Shown piece after piece: positions 8,263 to 17,763 of a stretch of 64,000 bases of DNA. Under the pieces are notes generated by a model. It saw only the letters and a list, made by a program, of their open reading frames with translations. It was not told the DNA's origin and ran no database searches. The position numbers and the translations under genes were made by a program. The stretch is from Fluviicoccus sp. (GTDB taxonomy: Bacteria > Pseudomonadota > Gammaproteobacteria > Pseudomonadales > Moraxellaceae): contig NZ_JAUSMX010000009.1 in NCBI RefSeq assembly GCF_030646115.1, positions 434,001 to 498,000 of the forward strand, read 5' to 3'. How positions within the stretch are numbered: the first letter of the stretch is position 1; every line of letters starts with the position of its first letter.

Positions 8263-11200
8263 ATGAGCAATAATCATAATTTTCTCGCGTTGGACTGGGT
8301 AAAAAGCGAAATTGAAGAAACGCTGAAGCAAGCCCAGCAATCATTGGAAGCGCATGTTGCCAATGAAAGTGATTCCTCCCAATTACGCTTTTGCCTTGCC
8401 TATCTGCATCAAATCTTCGGCACCCTGCAAATGGTAGAGTTTCATGGCGCAGCCATGCTTGCGGAAGAGATGGAGAAGTTATGCCTGGCGCTGGTCAACG
8501 GCAAATGCCGAAACAACAAGGCTGCCTATGACGCACTGGTCAAAGCCATGCTGCAATTACCTGCATATCTTGAGCGTTTGCAAGTCAGCAAGCGTGATAC
8601 TCCATTTGTCCTTTTGCCTGCTATCAATGAATTGCGCGTTGCACATGATGAGGCTCCGCTCTCAGAAATCGCATTGTTCCAGCCTGATTTTTCTCGTGTG
8701 TTTGCTATTGCAGCACAGGGAGGCAGTACACCAACGGCGGAAAATCTAAAAAAACTGCGTCATCTCTACCAGTTAGGGTTGTTGGGAGTATTACGTCAGC
8801 AAAATGTACGCGAAGGTCTTGATACCCTGCATCAGGCATTGGGCTTGCTGGGAACCCTTCTGGGACAGAAGTCGCTGCAGGCGTTGTGGCAAATCAGCGA
8901 GGCTTTGATTGAGGGGCTGATCAACAAGTCGATTCCGTTGACACCTGCCGTCAAGCAATTGCTGGGTGATATTGAACATGAGATCCGTAAATTTGCCGGT
9001 TACCCGCAGCATAATCCATCGCTCGAACTGTTGAAAAACATTCTGTATTACATTGCCAAAAGTCAGGGAACTTCTCCGACCATTGCCGCAATCCGCGCGT
9101 TGTATCGTTTGGATGAGGCCCTGCCATCACAGGAAAAAGTAGAAGCGGAAAAGGACAAACTGAATGCCCCCAATCGGGATGCGCTCAAGTCGGTCATTGC
9201 CAACATTGACGCCGAGCTGGTTACTGTCAAAGACGCCATTGATGATTTGATGTATGCAGAGCGCCCGTCGGTGCAGACACTGGAGCCACTACTCCCCTTG
9301 CTGCGACAAATGTCAAGTACGCTTATGGTTATGGGCTGGACGCATTTGCAGCGGATTGTGGATGAGCAACTGGTTGTGATGTCCGGAGCAATCCGCAATG
9401 ACGAAGTCGCGGAAGGTACTCTGCTGCACATAGCGGCTGGATTGCTGGAAGTAGAGTCCGGATTGCAGCAAATGATTGATGAAGGTTCCTCCGGTGAGAA
9501 CTACACCGGTAGTGGAACTGTGGCTGATCAGCTCTCAACCGCCCAAGCGGCAGTCTTGAGGGAGTCGCGCACAGCGCTTGAAAAGTCCAAGGAAGTGATA
9601 GTCGAATATATCAGCTCACAATGGGATCCGTTGCGGCTGACCGAGCTGCCTCAACTGTTGAAAACAGTGCGTGGAGGCTTGACCATGCTGGATCTGGTTC
9701 GCCCTTCGCAGATACTCGGCAAGCTGACCGACTTTGTTGAGCAACATCTGTTGCGTGAAGCCTATCGACCAAGCTGGTCCGAAATGGATACCATGGCCGA
9801 TATAGTTTCCTCTGTCGAGTATTACCTTGAGCGGATGGCAAATCATCATCAAAATAATGACTTGCTGGAACTGGCCGAAAAAGCTCTGGACAAACTGGGT
9901 TATGGGCTTGTTTTTGCCGCTCCGGCCATACAGTTTCCGATCCAGCCTTATCATGACATGCTGGAGACGCGTAAAGAGCCCGAGCAGGATCAGTCGCCTG
10001 CATCAGAGATGCAGGAAGCCGGAGATACTCAGCAAACTTTATTGAATATTCCAGCGCTGGTCCTGCCGGAAGTATTAGAAGACTTGCATCCGTCAAATGA
10101 GACGGCGGTAAACCTGCCGGTTGCGTTAATTGATGATGACGCATTAATTGACAATGATGATATCAGTGGAAAAACCTTGGTCGGGATGCCTGCTCTAGTG
10201 TTGCCTGAAGAGCCTGTTCAGGAAGAGCCGTCATTTAGTATGGACAGCACACTCACTGAAATTCCAGCGCTTGAAATTGAAAGCTTGGCAGAGCCAAGCC
10301 AGGAGTTTGCGGAAAAAACATTGTTGAGTATTCCGGTCATCACCGATGACATGCTCAAAGGCAATGTGACTGATCCGGATCGAACACTGATCAATATGCC
10401 TGCCCTCAACATTCCGTTGATGGAAGACTCGCCGCAAGCTGATGCCGTAGACAAAACATTGTTGAGCATTCCTGTTGTCGATATTCCTTTGGCAGAAACC
10501 GCCTCGGAGCAATCATTCAGTTCGTTCAATGATTTTGACAGCACCGTCAGCTTTGATGCGGAAGCCTTGTTGGGGGATATGACCTTTACGTTGCGCCCAT
10601 CTACAACCGCAGTTCAATCCACTTCCACTGTTCAGGTTGAAGAGGAAGTACTAATACCTGAGCCGGATGTTGCCCCGGAGCCAATTCATCCGGAGACTAT
10701 TGATGCCGCCGATGTTGTAGTGGCAGACGGTGAAGTCACAACTGTCCTGGCGGAAGCCAATGAAGTTCAGGCAGATGATTTGATGGTTGATGCTGATGAA
10801 ACGATTGGCTATCAATCGGAAGAAACATCCATCAGCATGGGTTCTGATACATTGGAGTCTGCGCCGGTAGCTCGACCGGTTCGCCCAGTTTTTGCAGCCA
10901 TGCCTGAGGATGATTTCGACCAGGATGATGAAATTCGTGAAATCTTCATTGAAGAAGCAACTGAAGTCATGGAAACCATCCATGAGTTCTTCCCCAAATG
11001 GGCATCCAATTTTGAAAACAAGAATGCACTGACCGAGTTCCGTCGGGGATTTCATACTCTTAAAGGTTCAGGCCGCATGGTTGGCGCCCGGGTTGTGGGT
11101 GAGTTGGCGTGGTCCATTGAGAACATGCTTAATCGGGTCATTGATAAGACCGCTACAGCCAATGGAGTCATGGTCAACCTCATTTCAGCAGTGCTGGAAG

Positions 11201-14200
11201 TAGTGCCCGAGCTGGTTGAAAACTACAACCAAAGAGCTCTGCCTTCTATCCACACCGTACCGTTGATGGAGTTAGCGAATCGCTTTGGGAAAGGTGAAAG
11301 CCCGACGGAGAAAGAACTCGCTGAAGCTATTGCCTGGTCGAGCCAGACTGAGTCTGAAATTGACTCTGAGCCAGTCAACGAGCCCGAAGATCAAATTTCC
11401 AGCATTGAAGTCATGTCGGATGCCAGCTCTACATCCATGGAAGCCGAAGAGATACAGAGCTTTGATTCCGAGTTTGCGGATGACGAAGTATTTGAGCTGG
11501 AAGAAGTGATTAGCGAAGCTGATGAGGCTCCTGGACTTGTTGGGCAAGCAGAAACTGGCGAGTTGGAATCAGCAAATCAGCAAGCTGCAGAGCCGCAAAC
11601 CGAGCAAACGCAGTTGCTGGAAATCGAGACCGTTGAAGGCGGATCTGCTCTAAAAGGGTCTGCAGTAGTAAGCAAGATTAATGTCCTGAATCATATGCCT
11701 CAGGATGATTTTAGCCAGGATGATGAAATCCGGGAAATTTTCATCGAAGAAGCGGAAGAGGTTATGGAGACTATCCATGAGTTCTTCCCGAAGTGGGCGG
11801 CCAACTTTAATAACAAAAGCGCGCTGACGGAATTCCGGCGTGGATTCCATACCCTGAAAGGCTCTGGCCGCATGGTTGGCGGCAAAGTTGTTGGAGAATT
11901 GGCTTGGTCGATTGAGAACATGCTGAATCGAGTCATTGATCATACGGCAACTCCGAATGAGGCAATGACGCGACTGATTACGGAAGTGCTGGGCTTAATT
12001 CCGGAGCTGGTAACAGCGTTCCAGAATCGGGAATCACCTTCGATTGACACGGGTCCGATGATGACCGTTGCCGACGAATTCTCCCGAGCGAATCCTGTAA
12101 CGGTTGACCGGGTTCTTGACGCCGTGAATCAGGCCCGTCACCTGGCAGATTCCAGTGAGGTCGCACAAGTTGATGCGGTGGCAAGTGAAACGATTTTGGA
12201 TAATGACGATGCCCCTGAGGCCGTCAGTGCGTCTTTCGATGACAATGTTTCTGTTCAGGCTCAGCATTCAGAAACAGTAGAACAGAATCATACGGATGCA
12301 TTCGAGGCATTGGCCAGCAGCCTGGAACAAGTCAATCCGGAAGACTCTGATGCCGGAGCCGATCCGGTGTTGATGGAAATTTTTGTATGCGAGGCAAATA
12401 CTTACCTTGATGAAATTGAACAATTTTTACAAGGTGTAAGTCATGGCGCTCGAATGGTGGTTACGGACGAGGTTTTGCGCGCCCTGCATACCTTGAGAGG
12501 CAGTTCGGGAATGGCTGGTGTCAAAACAGTCGCCGGAATTGCTGCGCCCATGGAAACACTGTTCAAGGATCTTCGCAATCAAGGCCGGATGCTCAATGCT
12601 GCACATATTGAATTGCTGGGTGAAACCCATCGGTTGATCAAGCAGAGCATCAATAGTGTAGCCGGTGGCGGACAAGGTCTTGTGTCTGGTGATGACTTGT
12701 TGCTGGAACGGATCGAGCAGGTATCACGGACTCCGGCGGAAGCGCATGAGGAAACTTATGAGGTAGATCAGGCGGCAAATACAGCCGGTATTGTTGCAGG
12801 ATTCCTGGATTTAGGTCTGGATCACCTTCTGGATGCTCCTTGGGAGCTTTCTGGGTGGTTGAACGGTGATGACAGGGACGAGCACATCGCAACCATGTTG
12901 GGTGAACTGCATCAACTGCACCCTGAGGCCGTTAAAGCCAAGATTGAACCCTTGTCACAACTGGTCGCCGGTTTGACGGGTGTCTATCGCCAGATTTCCC
13001 GGGATCCGCAAAGCTCATTGGCCAATGAAGCCTTGATGGAGGCGCTGGCTAATGCCCATGATGAACTCATCAATATTTTCGATACACTGGCTGCTTGTCA
13101 GACCGTAGGCGCAAATGATGAACTGATCCAGAAACTGGCAGACTGGAGCGCTGTTGCTGTTGAACCTGCGGAGCAACCCGTCAGACCGGTAGCTGAAATT
13201 GACAATGGTGCCGATGCTGAATTGCTATCCATCTTCCTTGAGGAAGGTGAGGAAGTATTACAAGCTGCCGATGACGAATTCCAGTCATGGAAACAGGATC
13301 CGGATAACAAGCAGGCGCTCCGGGCATTGCAACGCCACTTGCATACATTGAAAGGTGGAGCCAGGATGGCGGTTGTGGCCAGTTTGGGTGACTTGGCTCA
13401 CGAACTGGAGTTTATCTATGAGGGCTTGCTCGATGGTCGTTACCTGCCTTCACCAATCCTGACGGACCTGCTGCTGCGCTGTCATGACCGAATTGCCGGG
13501 CAACTGAGTGACCTGATGGCAACGGGTCGCTGTGAGTACGCTAAAGATTTGGTCGAGGTGATCAATCAATATCGGCACACTCCCAAGGACACGGTAATTC
13601 TGGATTTTTTCTCCTCAGCGGCAGGTGGCTCGACTGAGGCACCGTCAATCCAGCCTGCTGCTGAGCCTGAATTGCAAGTTGCCGTCGCTGAGGACAACTC
13701 CCTGTCACCAGCAGTCGCAACTTTTGTGCAGCCTGAAGTTGAACTGGAAGTCCCGACTTCTCCGGCTGAAGGACCATCCAGTGGCTTTGATGCTGAAATG
13801 CTGGAAATTTTCCTGGAGGAAGCTCAGGAAATCGTGGAGGAAACCAATAGCAAACTTGCCGAATGGCAAAGTAATCCGGCTGACACAGGTCCAGTTAAGA
13901 TACTGCAGCGTGGACTTCATACCTTGAAAGGTGGAGCCCGCATGTCAGGTGTGACTGCGTTGGGAGATTTGGCTCATGAAATGGAAAACCTCTATGAAGG
14001 GGCATGCCTGAATCGCTATCAAGGGACACCGGCTGTATTTTCCATTTTGCAACGGTGCCATGACCGTATAGCAGAAGCTGTTGATATGCTGCAGGCAAGC
14101 GGACAGTGCCCCGGCGTGAGCGACTTGGTCAACGCCTTGAAACGATACCTGAGCAATCCGGCAATATTCAGTGATGACCGCTCTGAGGCTGCGTCGGTCA

Positions 14201-16176
14201 AGTTGTCAGCAGCACCCGTTATTCCTGCCGTTGTGCAAGCGGCTGTCGAGGTTGCGACTGTAGCCGCTAGTGCTCCTATGATGGATGAGGTTGGTATTCC
14301 ATCCATGCTGGGCAACTTCCGCAATCTTAAGGCCCAGCAAACCGCTCAAGAAATGATCCGTGTTTCTTCGGAGTTGATGGAAAAACTGATTAACCTGGCG
14401 GGTGAAGGTTCAATTATCCGTTCTCGGGTTGAAATGGGTGTGCATGGATTCGCACAAACGGTAGAAGAAATGGGCGCCACCGTTCAACGTCTGGCTGATC
14501 AGTTGCGCCGGATGCAGGGTGAACTTGAGTCTCAGATTATTGCGCAGCACACCACCGAAGGCGGTAAGTACGAAGATTTCGACCCATTGGAGATGGACCA
14601 ATATTCATCAGTCAATCAGTTGTCGAAGTCACTGTACGAATCGGCTTCCGACTTGATGGACATCAAGGGAACGCTGATTGAAAAAGCCCGGGACACAGAA
14701 ACCCTGTTATTGCAGCAGGCACGCCTGAATACGGAACTGCAGGAGGGCCTGATGAGTTCGCGAATGGTGCCTTTCTCGCGATTGGCCCCTCGCTTGCAGC
14801 GTATTGTCCGTCAAACGTCCCAGGAAGTGCATAAGCCAGCTGAGTTGATCGTGATCAACGCTGAAGGCGAAATGGACCGTACCTTGCTGGAGCGGTTGGT
14901 TGCCCCGCTTGAGCACATGCTCCGGAATTCAGTCGATCATGGCATGGAGCCACCCGAAGATCGTGCCCGCAGCGGAAAGGAAATGATGGGGCGCATCACA
15001 CTTACCCTGTCCCGTGAGGGGGGGGAAGTGGTTCTGACCTTGGCTGATGACGGTCGCGGCATCAACGTAGAGGCAGTTCGTAATAAGGCGATTGAGCGCG
15101 GCCTGCTGAGCCCGGATGCGGAAGTCAGTGAAAGAGAATTGTTGCAGTTCATTTTTCATGCTGGTTTGTCCACGGCCCAGAAAGTTACCCAGGTTTCCGG
15201 CCGTGGCGTTGGCATGGACGTTGTTGTCAGTGAAATCAAGCAGTTGGGCGGAGCAATTGCCATTGCTTCGGCACAGGGCAAGGGTACGACATTCACCCTG
15301 AGGTTGCCGTTTACGGTGGCGGTCAGTCGTGCACTGATGGTCCGAATTGGTGAAGATGTGTACGCCATACCGCTTTCGCAGATTGAAGGTATCGTGCGTG
15401 CCAGTCCTTATGAACTGGAAACCTACTATGCCCCGGAGGCACCACCTTTCGAATATGCCGGTATAACCTACAAGCTGCATTATCTGGGTGAGTTTGTTCA
15501 CGGGCTGCGTACGCCGTCATTGTTTGGCCAGACATTGCCGCTGCCAATCCTGTTGGTACGCGGAGGAGAGCAGCGGGTCGCCATTCAGGTGGATCAGTTG
15601 ATTGGCTCGCGTGAAATCGTGGTTAAATCGGTAGGAGCCCAACTGGCCAGTGTCGCCGGTATCTCTGGTGCCACGATTCTGGGTGATGGTTCGGTGGTCA
15701 TCATTCTTGACGTACAGGCCATGCTCCGTGCAGCGGCCATTTCCAAGCCACGTCAGAAGAGCGATGTCGAAAAAGCGCGCGTTGTTCCTGAGAAGGCGAC
15801 CCGGACCGTCATGGTGGTAGACGACTCGGTCACGGTGCGCAAAGTGACTTCGCGACTGCTGGAACGTCATGGTTACGAGGTCGTTCTGGCAAAAGACGGT
15901 CTGGATGCAATCACCAAGCTGGAAGATATCCGCCCGGATATCATGCTGCTCGATATCGAAATGCCGCGCATGGATGGTTTTGAAGTGGCTTCTTTGGTGC
16001 GGCACAACCCGAATCTGGTCGGCTTGCCAATCATCATGATCACCTCGCGTACGGGTGAAAAGCACCGTGAACGGGCCTTCCAGATCGGAGTTAATTGCTA
16101 CATGGGCAAGCCATTCCAGGAACAACAGTTGCTGGATACAATCGGCGAGTTGCTGGCCACTGCGGTTGAGAGGTAA
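8263..16176 (+). CDS. chpA: ChpA, giant hybrid CheA-type histidine kinase with multiple HPt domains
   Basis: 2637 residues, slightly longer than Pseudomonas ChpA. Order: a FimL/ChpA N-terminal helical module (1-~570); an acidic unstructured linker with a seven-copy repeat (~590-740); five canonical HPt domains with phosphoacceptor His at 931, 1196, 1409, 1694 and 1886; a degenerate helical module without His (~1505-1630) between the third and fourth; a CheA dimerisation segment (~2030-2150); a HATPase with N-box Asn 2222 and DDGRG; a CheW-like domain (~2350-2490); and a C-terminal receiver with phosphoacceptor D2564. In Pil-Chp systems ChpA passes phosphate from PilJ/PilI arrays to PilG and PilH. 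The long acidic linkers keep the HPt modules mobile. The reading frame is intact throughout. Confidence 0.97.
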   Translation: MSNNHNFLALDWVKSEIEETLKQAQQSLEAHVANESDSSQLRFCLAYLHQIFGTLQMVEFHGAAMLAEEMEKLCLALVNGKCRNNKAAYDALVKAMLQLPAYLERLQVSKRDTPFVLLPAINELRVAHDEAPLSEIALFQPDFSRVFAIAAQGGSTPTAENLKKLRHLYQLGLLGVLRQQNVREGLDTLHQALGLLGTLLGQKSLQALWQISEALIEGLINKSIPLTPAVKQLLGDIEHEIRKFAGYPQHNPSLELLKNILYYIAKSQGTSPTIAAIRALYRLDEALPSQEKVEAEKDKLNAPNRDALKSVIANIDAELVTVKDAIDDLMYAERPSVQTLEPLLPLLRQMSSTLMVMGWTHLQRIVDEQLVVMSGAIRNDEVAEGTLLHIAAGLLEVESGLQQMIDEGSSGENYTGSGTVADQLSTAQAAVLRESRTALEKSKEVIVEYISSQWDPLRLTELPQLLKTVRGGLTMLDLVRPSQILGKLTDFVEQHLLREAYRPSWSEMDTMADIVSSVEYYLERMANHHQNNDLLELAEKALDKLGYGLVFAAPAIQFPIQPYHDMLETRKEPEQDQSPASEMQEAGDTQQTLLNIPALVLPEVLEDLHPSNETAVNLPVALIDDDALIDNDDISGKTLVGMPALVLPEEPVQEEPSFSMDSTLTEIPALEIESLAEPSQEFAEKTLLSIPVITDDMLKGNVTDPDRTLINMPALNIPLMEDSPQADAVDKTLLSIPVVDIPLAETASEQSFSSFNDFDSTVSFDAEALLGDMTFTLRPSTTAVQSTSTVQVEEEVLIPEPDVAPEPIHPETIDAADVVVADGEVTTVLAEANEVQADDLMVDADETIGYQSEETSISMGSDTLESAPVARPVRPVFAAMPEDDFDQDDEIREIFIEEATEVMETIHEFFPKWASNFENKNALTEFRRGFHTLKGSGRMVGARVVGELAWSIENMLNRVIDKTATANGVMVNLISAVLEVVPELVENYNQRALPSIHTVPLMELANRFGKGESPTEKELAEAIAWSSQTESEIDSEPVNEPEDQISSIEVMSDASSTSMEAEEIQSFDSEFADDEVFELEEVISEADEAPGLVGQAETGELESANQQAAEPQTEQTQLLEIETVEGGSALKGSAVVSKINVLNHMPQDDFSQDDEIREIFIEEAEEVMETIHEFFPKWAANFNNKSALTEFRRGFHTLKGSGRMVGGKVVGELAWSIENMLNRVIDHTATPNEAMTRLITEVLGLIPELVTAFQNRESPSIDTGPMMTVADEFSRANPVTVDRVLDAVNQARHLADSSEVAQVDAVASETILDNDDAPEAVSASFDDNVSVQAQHSETVEQNHTDAFEALASSLEQVNPEDSDAGADPVLMEIFVCEANTYLDEIEQFLQGVSHGARMVVTDEVLRALHTLRGSSGMAGVKTVAGIAAPMETLFKDLRNQGRMLNAAHIELLGETHRLIKQSINSVAGGGQGLVSGDDLLLERIEQVSRTPAEAHEETYEVDQAANTAGIVAGFLDLGLDHLLDAPWELSGWLNGDDRDEHIATMLGELHQLHPEAVKAKIEPLSQLVAGLTGVYRQISRDPQSSLANEALMEALANAHDELINIFDTLAACQTVGANDELIQKLADWSAVAVEPAEQPVRPVAEIDNGADAELLSIFLEEGEEVLQAADDEFQSWKQDPDNKQALRALQRHLHTLKGGARMAVVASLGDLAHELEFIYEGLLDGRYLPSPILTDLLLRCHDRIAGQLSDLMATGRCEYAKDLVEVINQYRHTPKDTVILDFFSSAAGGSTEAPSIQPAAEPELQVAVAEDNSLSPAVATFVQPEVELEVPTSPAEGPSSGFDAEMLEIFLEEAQEIVEETNSKLAEWQSNPADTGPVKILQRGLHTLKGGARMSGVTALGDLAHEMENLYEGACLNRYQGTPAVFSILQRCHDRIAEAVDMLQASGQCPGVSDLVNALKRYLSNPAIFSDDRSEAASVKLSAAPVIPAVVQAAVEVATVAASAPMMDEVGIPSMLGNFRNLKAQQTAQEMIRVSSELMEKLINLAGEGSIIRSRVEMGVHGFAQTVEEMGATVQRLADQLRRMQGELESQIIAQHTTEGGKYEDFDPLEMDQYSSVNQLSKSLYESASDLMDIKGTLIEKARDTETLLLQQARLNTELQEGLMSSRMVPFSRLAPRLQRIVRQTSQEVHKPAELIVINAEGEMDRTLLERLVAPLEHMLRNSVDHGMEPPEDRARSGKEMMGRITLTLSREGGEVVLTLADDGRGINVEAVRNKAIERGLLSPDAEVSERELLQFIFHAGLSTAQKVTQVSGRGVGMDVVVSEIKQLGGAIAIASAQGKGTTFTLRLPFTVAVSRALMVRIGEDVYAIPLSQIEGIVRASPYELETYYAPEAPPFEYAGITYKLHYLGEFVHGLRTPSLFGQTLPLPILLVRGGEQRVAIQVDQLIGSREIVVKSVGAQLASVAGISGATILGDGSVVIILDVQAMLRAAAISKPRQKSDVEKARVVPEKATRTVMVVDDSVTVRKVTSRLLERHGYEVVLAKDGLDAITKLEDIRPDIMLLDIEMPRMDGFEVASLVRHNPNLVGLPIIMITSRTGEKHRERAFQIGVNCYMGKPFQEQQLLDTIGELLATAVER
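10030..10485 (+). repeat. Seven-copy ~23-residue linear-motif repeat inside ChpA
   Basis: The acidic linker of ChpA carries the motif x-T-L-x-x-(I/M/L)-P-(A/V)-(L/V), often followed by two or three residues and another Pro. The Thr residues are at 592, 614 (degenerate, TAVNLPVAL), 638, 663, 686, 708 and 732, a spacing of 22, 24, 25, 23, 22 and 24 residues. A weaker eighth copy may start at T761. Copies use different synonymous codons, so the repeat is conserved at protein level rather than being a recent DNA expansion. Function unknown. Confidence 0.85.
10900..11172 (+). repeat. HPt domain copy 1 of an intragenic duplicate in ChpA
   Basis: ChpA residues 880-970. This 91-residue block aligns without gaps to residues 1145-1235 (11695-11967), with 79 of 91 residues identical by my count, including the whole phosphorylation motif around His 931. 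The DNA differs at many third codon positions. Confidence 0.9.
11695..11967 (+). repeat. HPt domain copy 2 of an intragenic duplicate in ChpA
   Basis: ChpA residues 1145-1235, the partner of the block at 10900-11172, offset by exactly 795 bp. Phosphoacceptor His 1196 sits in the same HTLKGSGRM context as His 931. Confidence 0.9.
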
Positions 16177-16181
16177 GTCCC

Positions 16182-17204
16182 ATGGACTCCGTGCATAATC
16201 CGCGTGTAGCAATTGTTTCAGATTCCAGTCTGCAAAGACTGGCGCTCGCGCACGCGGTCAAGGGGCACGGCTATGATCTGGTGCTGAATATTCCACCAGA
16301 GCGTCTGGATAATAAAACCTTGGCCAATACCAAGGCGGATGTATGGCTGGTTGATATGCACGAGGAGGATGATGACCTTCTTGATAAACTTTTATCCGGC
16401 GACACCCCCATTCTGTTTGGTGTGGAACAAGCTCCGGTGCAAGGAACGCGTGCTTATCCTCGCTGGGAAAGACGGGTTTTCATCAAGTTGCATGACGTCA
16501 TTGGGCAGCCGGTTATTTCTGAGAGTCTTGAGCCTCTGGAAAAGGTGACCCCCAAACCTGTCAAGTCTTTACAACTGGTACTCCCGCCAGAAATATCCAG
16601 CCGCAGGCAATCTCCAAGGCTGGAATATGTTTGCGTACTAGCCGCATCATTGGGGGGGCCAGCGGCAGTTAAAGAGTTTCTTGATTATTTACCGGGGGGC
16701 CTGCCCGTTGCGTTTTTACTTGCGCAGCATATTGATGTACGCATGCAAGAATCTCTGACGCGAGTCTTGGTTCGTCATAATCATATCCCTTGCCGGATGG
16801 GAAAAGGCGGTGAAGCTCTGAAGCATGGTGAATTGCTGATTGCTCCTGTTGAAACAGAAATAGATTTCAGTGCCGATGGTCAGGTAGTTGCCCGGGACAT
16901 GCCATGGGATGGGCCTTACTCTCCATCCATTGATCAGGTACTGGCCAATGTCAGTCGCAGATTCGGAAAACGATCCATAGCGATCATATTCAGCGGAATG
17001 GGCGGTGACGGCTCCATCAGCGGTCCGCTTATGGTGGAGAGCGGGGGTGTTATCTGGGCGCAAGAGTCCGGTTCCTGTGCCTGCTCCAGCCAACCCGACG
17101 CGATGCGTTCCACCGGGTGCGTTTCATTCAGTGGTAAGCCGCTTGAGCTTGCTCAAAAACTAGTGAGTTACATCAATACCGGCCTGCACAACACGGCAGC
17201 TTGA
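16182..17204 (+). CDS. chpB: ChpB, CheB-type receptor methylesterase
   Basis: 340 residues. An N-terminal region (~1-115) looks like a weak receiver domain: there is an aspartate in WLVDMH and a late lysine, but the usual DD pair is reduced. It is followed by a CheB methylesterase domain (~150-330). The catalytic triad is visible: S156 in AASLGGP, H183 in LLAQHID and D276 in GMGGDG. It should remove methyl groups from PilJ and so set adaptation. It begins 5 bp after the chpA stop, so translation is probably coupled. Whether the receiver is still phosphorylated is uncertain. Confidence 0.92.
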   Translation: MDSVHNPRVAIVSDSSLQRLALAHAVKGHGYDLVLNIPPERLDNKTLANTKADVWLVDMHEEDDDLLDKLLSGDTPILFGVEQAPVQGTRAYPRWERRVFIKLHDVIGQPVISESLEPLEKVTPKPVKSLQLVLPPEISSRRQSPRLEYVCVLAASLGGPAAVKEFLDYLPGGLPVAFLLAQHIDVRMQESLTRVLVRHNHIPCRMGKGGEALKHGELLIAPVETEIDFSADGQVVARDMPWDGPYSPSIDQVLANVSRRFGKRSIAIIFSGMGGDGSISGPLMVESGGVIWAQESGSCACSSQPDAMRSTGCVSFSGKPLELAQKLVSYINTGLHNTAA

Positions 17205-17214
17205 GGACAGTTTT

Positions 17215-17700
17215 ATGTCGCATCTGGGCACACTTTCGCAAACGACACTTTTAAGCGCCACTACGGGTAGTTTGCCGGGTTATCTGTTTCCCGTCTGGCA
17301 AAAAACTTTGCTGTTGCCTTCTGCCGTGGTGCTGGATTTTGTCCCGGCAAACCATCTGGTGCCTCCAAAAAGCAAGAAAGAAGGGTATCTGGGGACCGTG
17401 GAGTGGCAAAACAAAATGATTCCCGTGTTTTCCTTTGAGGTGCTGAATCATGGACCGAAGGCTCCTGACCCTCAAACTATTGCCATTGTGCATGCCATCA
17501 GTATTGATGACAAAATTCCGGAATACGGAATTGCCTTGCAAGCTACAGCCGAGCAGGTAAAGGTCAAGATTTCTGAACTGGAAGACATAGAAAAAGCGCC
17601 AGTCGGTCCTATGGAGTTCTTGCAGGTTCGTTTTCGCGAGGATTTGGCCTATATTCCGGATATGGACAAGTTTGAGGCCAAAATCCTTAGTGTGATTTAA
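17215..17700 (+). CDS. chpC: ChpC, CheW-like adaptor
   Basis: 161 residues with a CheW-like domain (about 20-155), including a GYLGTVEWQNKMIPVFSFE core that corresponds to the CheW 'ng.r..pvidL' region but lacks its usual Arg-Gly turn. In Pseudomonas, ChpC is an accessory adaptor linking further receptors to ChpA. It starts 10 bp after chpB and is the last gene of the Pil-Chp operon. An imperfect hairpin follows. Confidence 0.88.
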   Translation: MSHLGTLSQTTLLSATTGSLPGYLFPVWQKTLLLPSAVVLDFVPANHLVPPKSKKEGYLGTVEWQNKMIPVFSFEVLNHGPKAPDPQTIAIVHAISIDDKIPEYGIALQATAEQVKVKISELEDIEKAPVGPMEFLQVRFREDLAYIPDMDKFEAKILSVI

Positions 17701-17735
17701 ACGGGTTCAGATGTTCCGGACAGCCTGAAACCGTT
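17700..17735. terminator. Imperfect hairpin between convergent chpC and pilU
   Basis: AACGGGTTCAG (17700-17710) pairs with CTGAAACCGTT (17725-17735) with one G-A mismatch and a 14-nt loop. It sits in the 63-bp gap between convergent genes and could end transcription from either side, but no U-tract follows in either direction. Confidence 0.4.
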
Positions 17736-17763
17736 ACTATACTTCCGGTCGGACTCGACGTTA

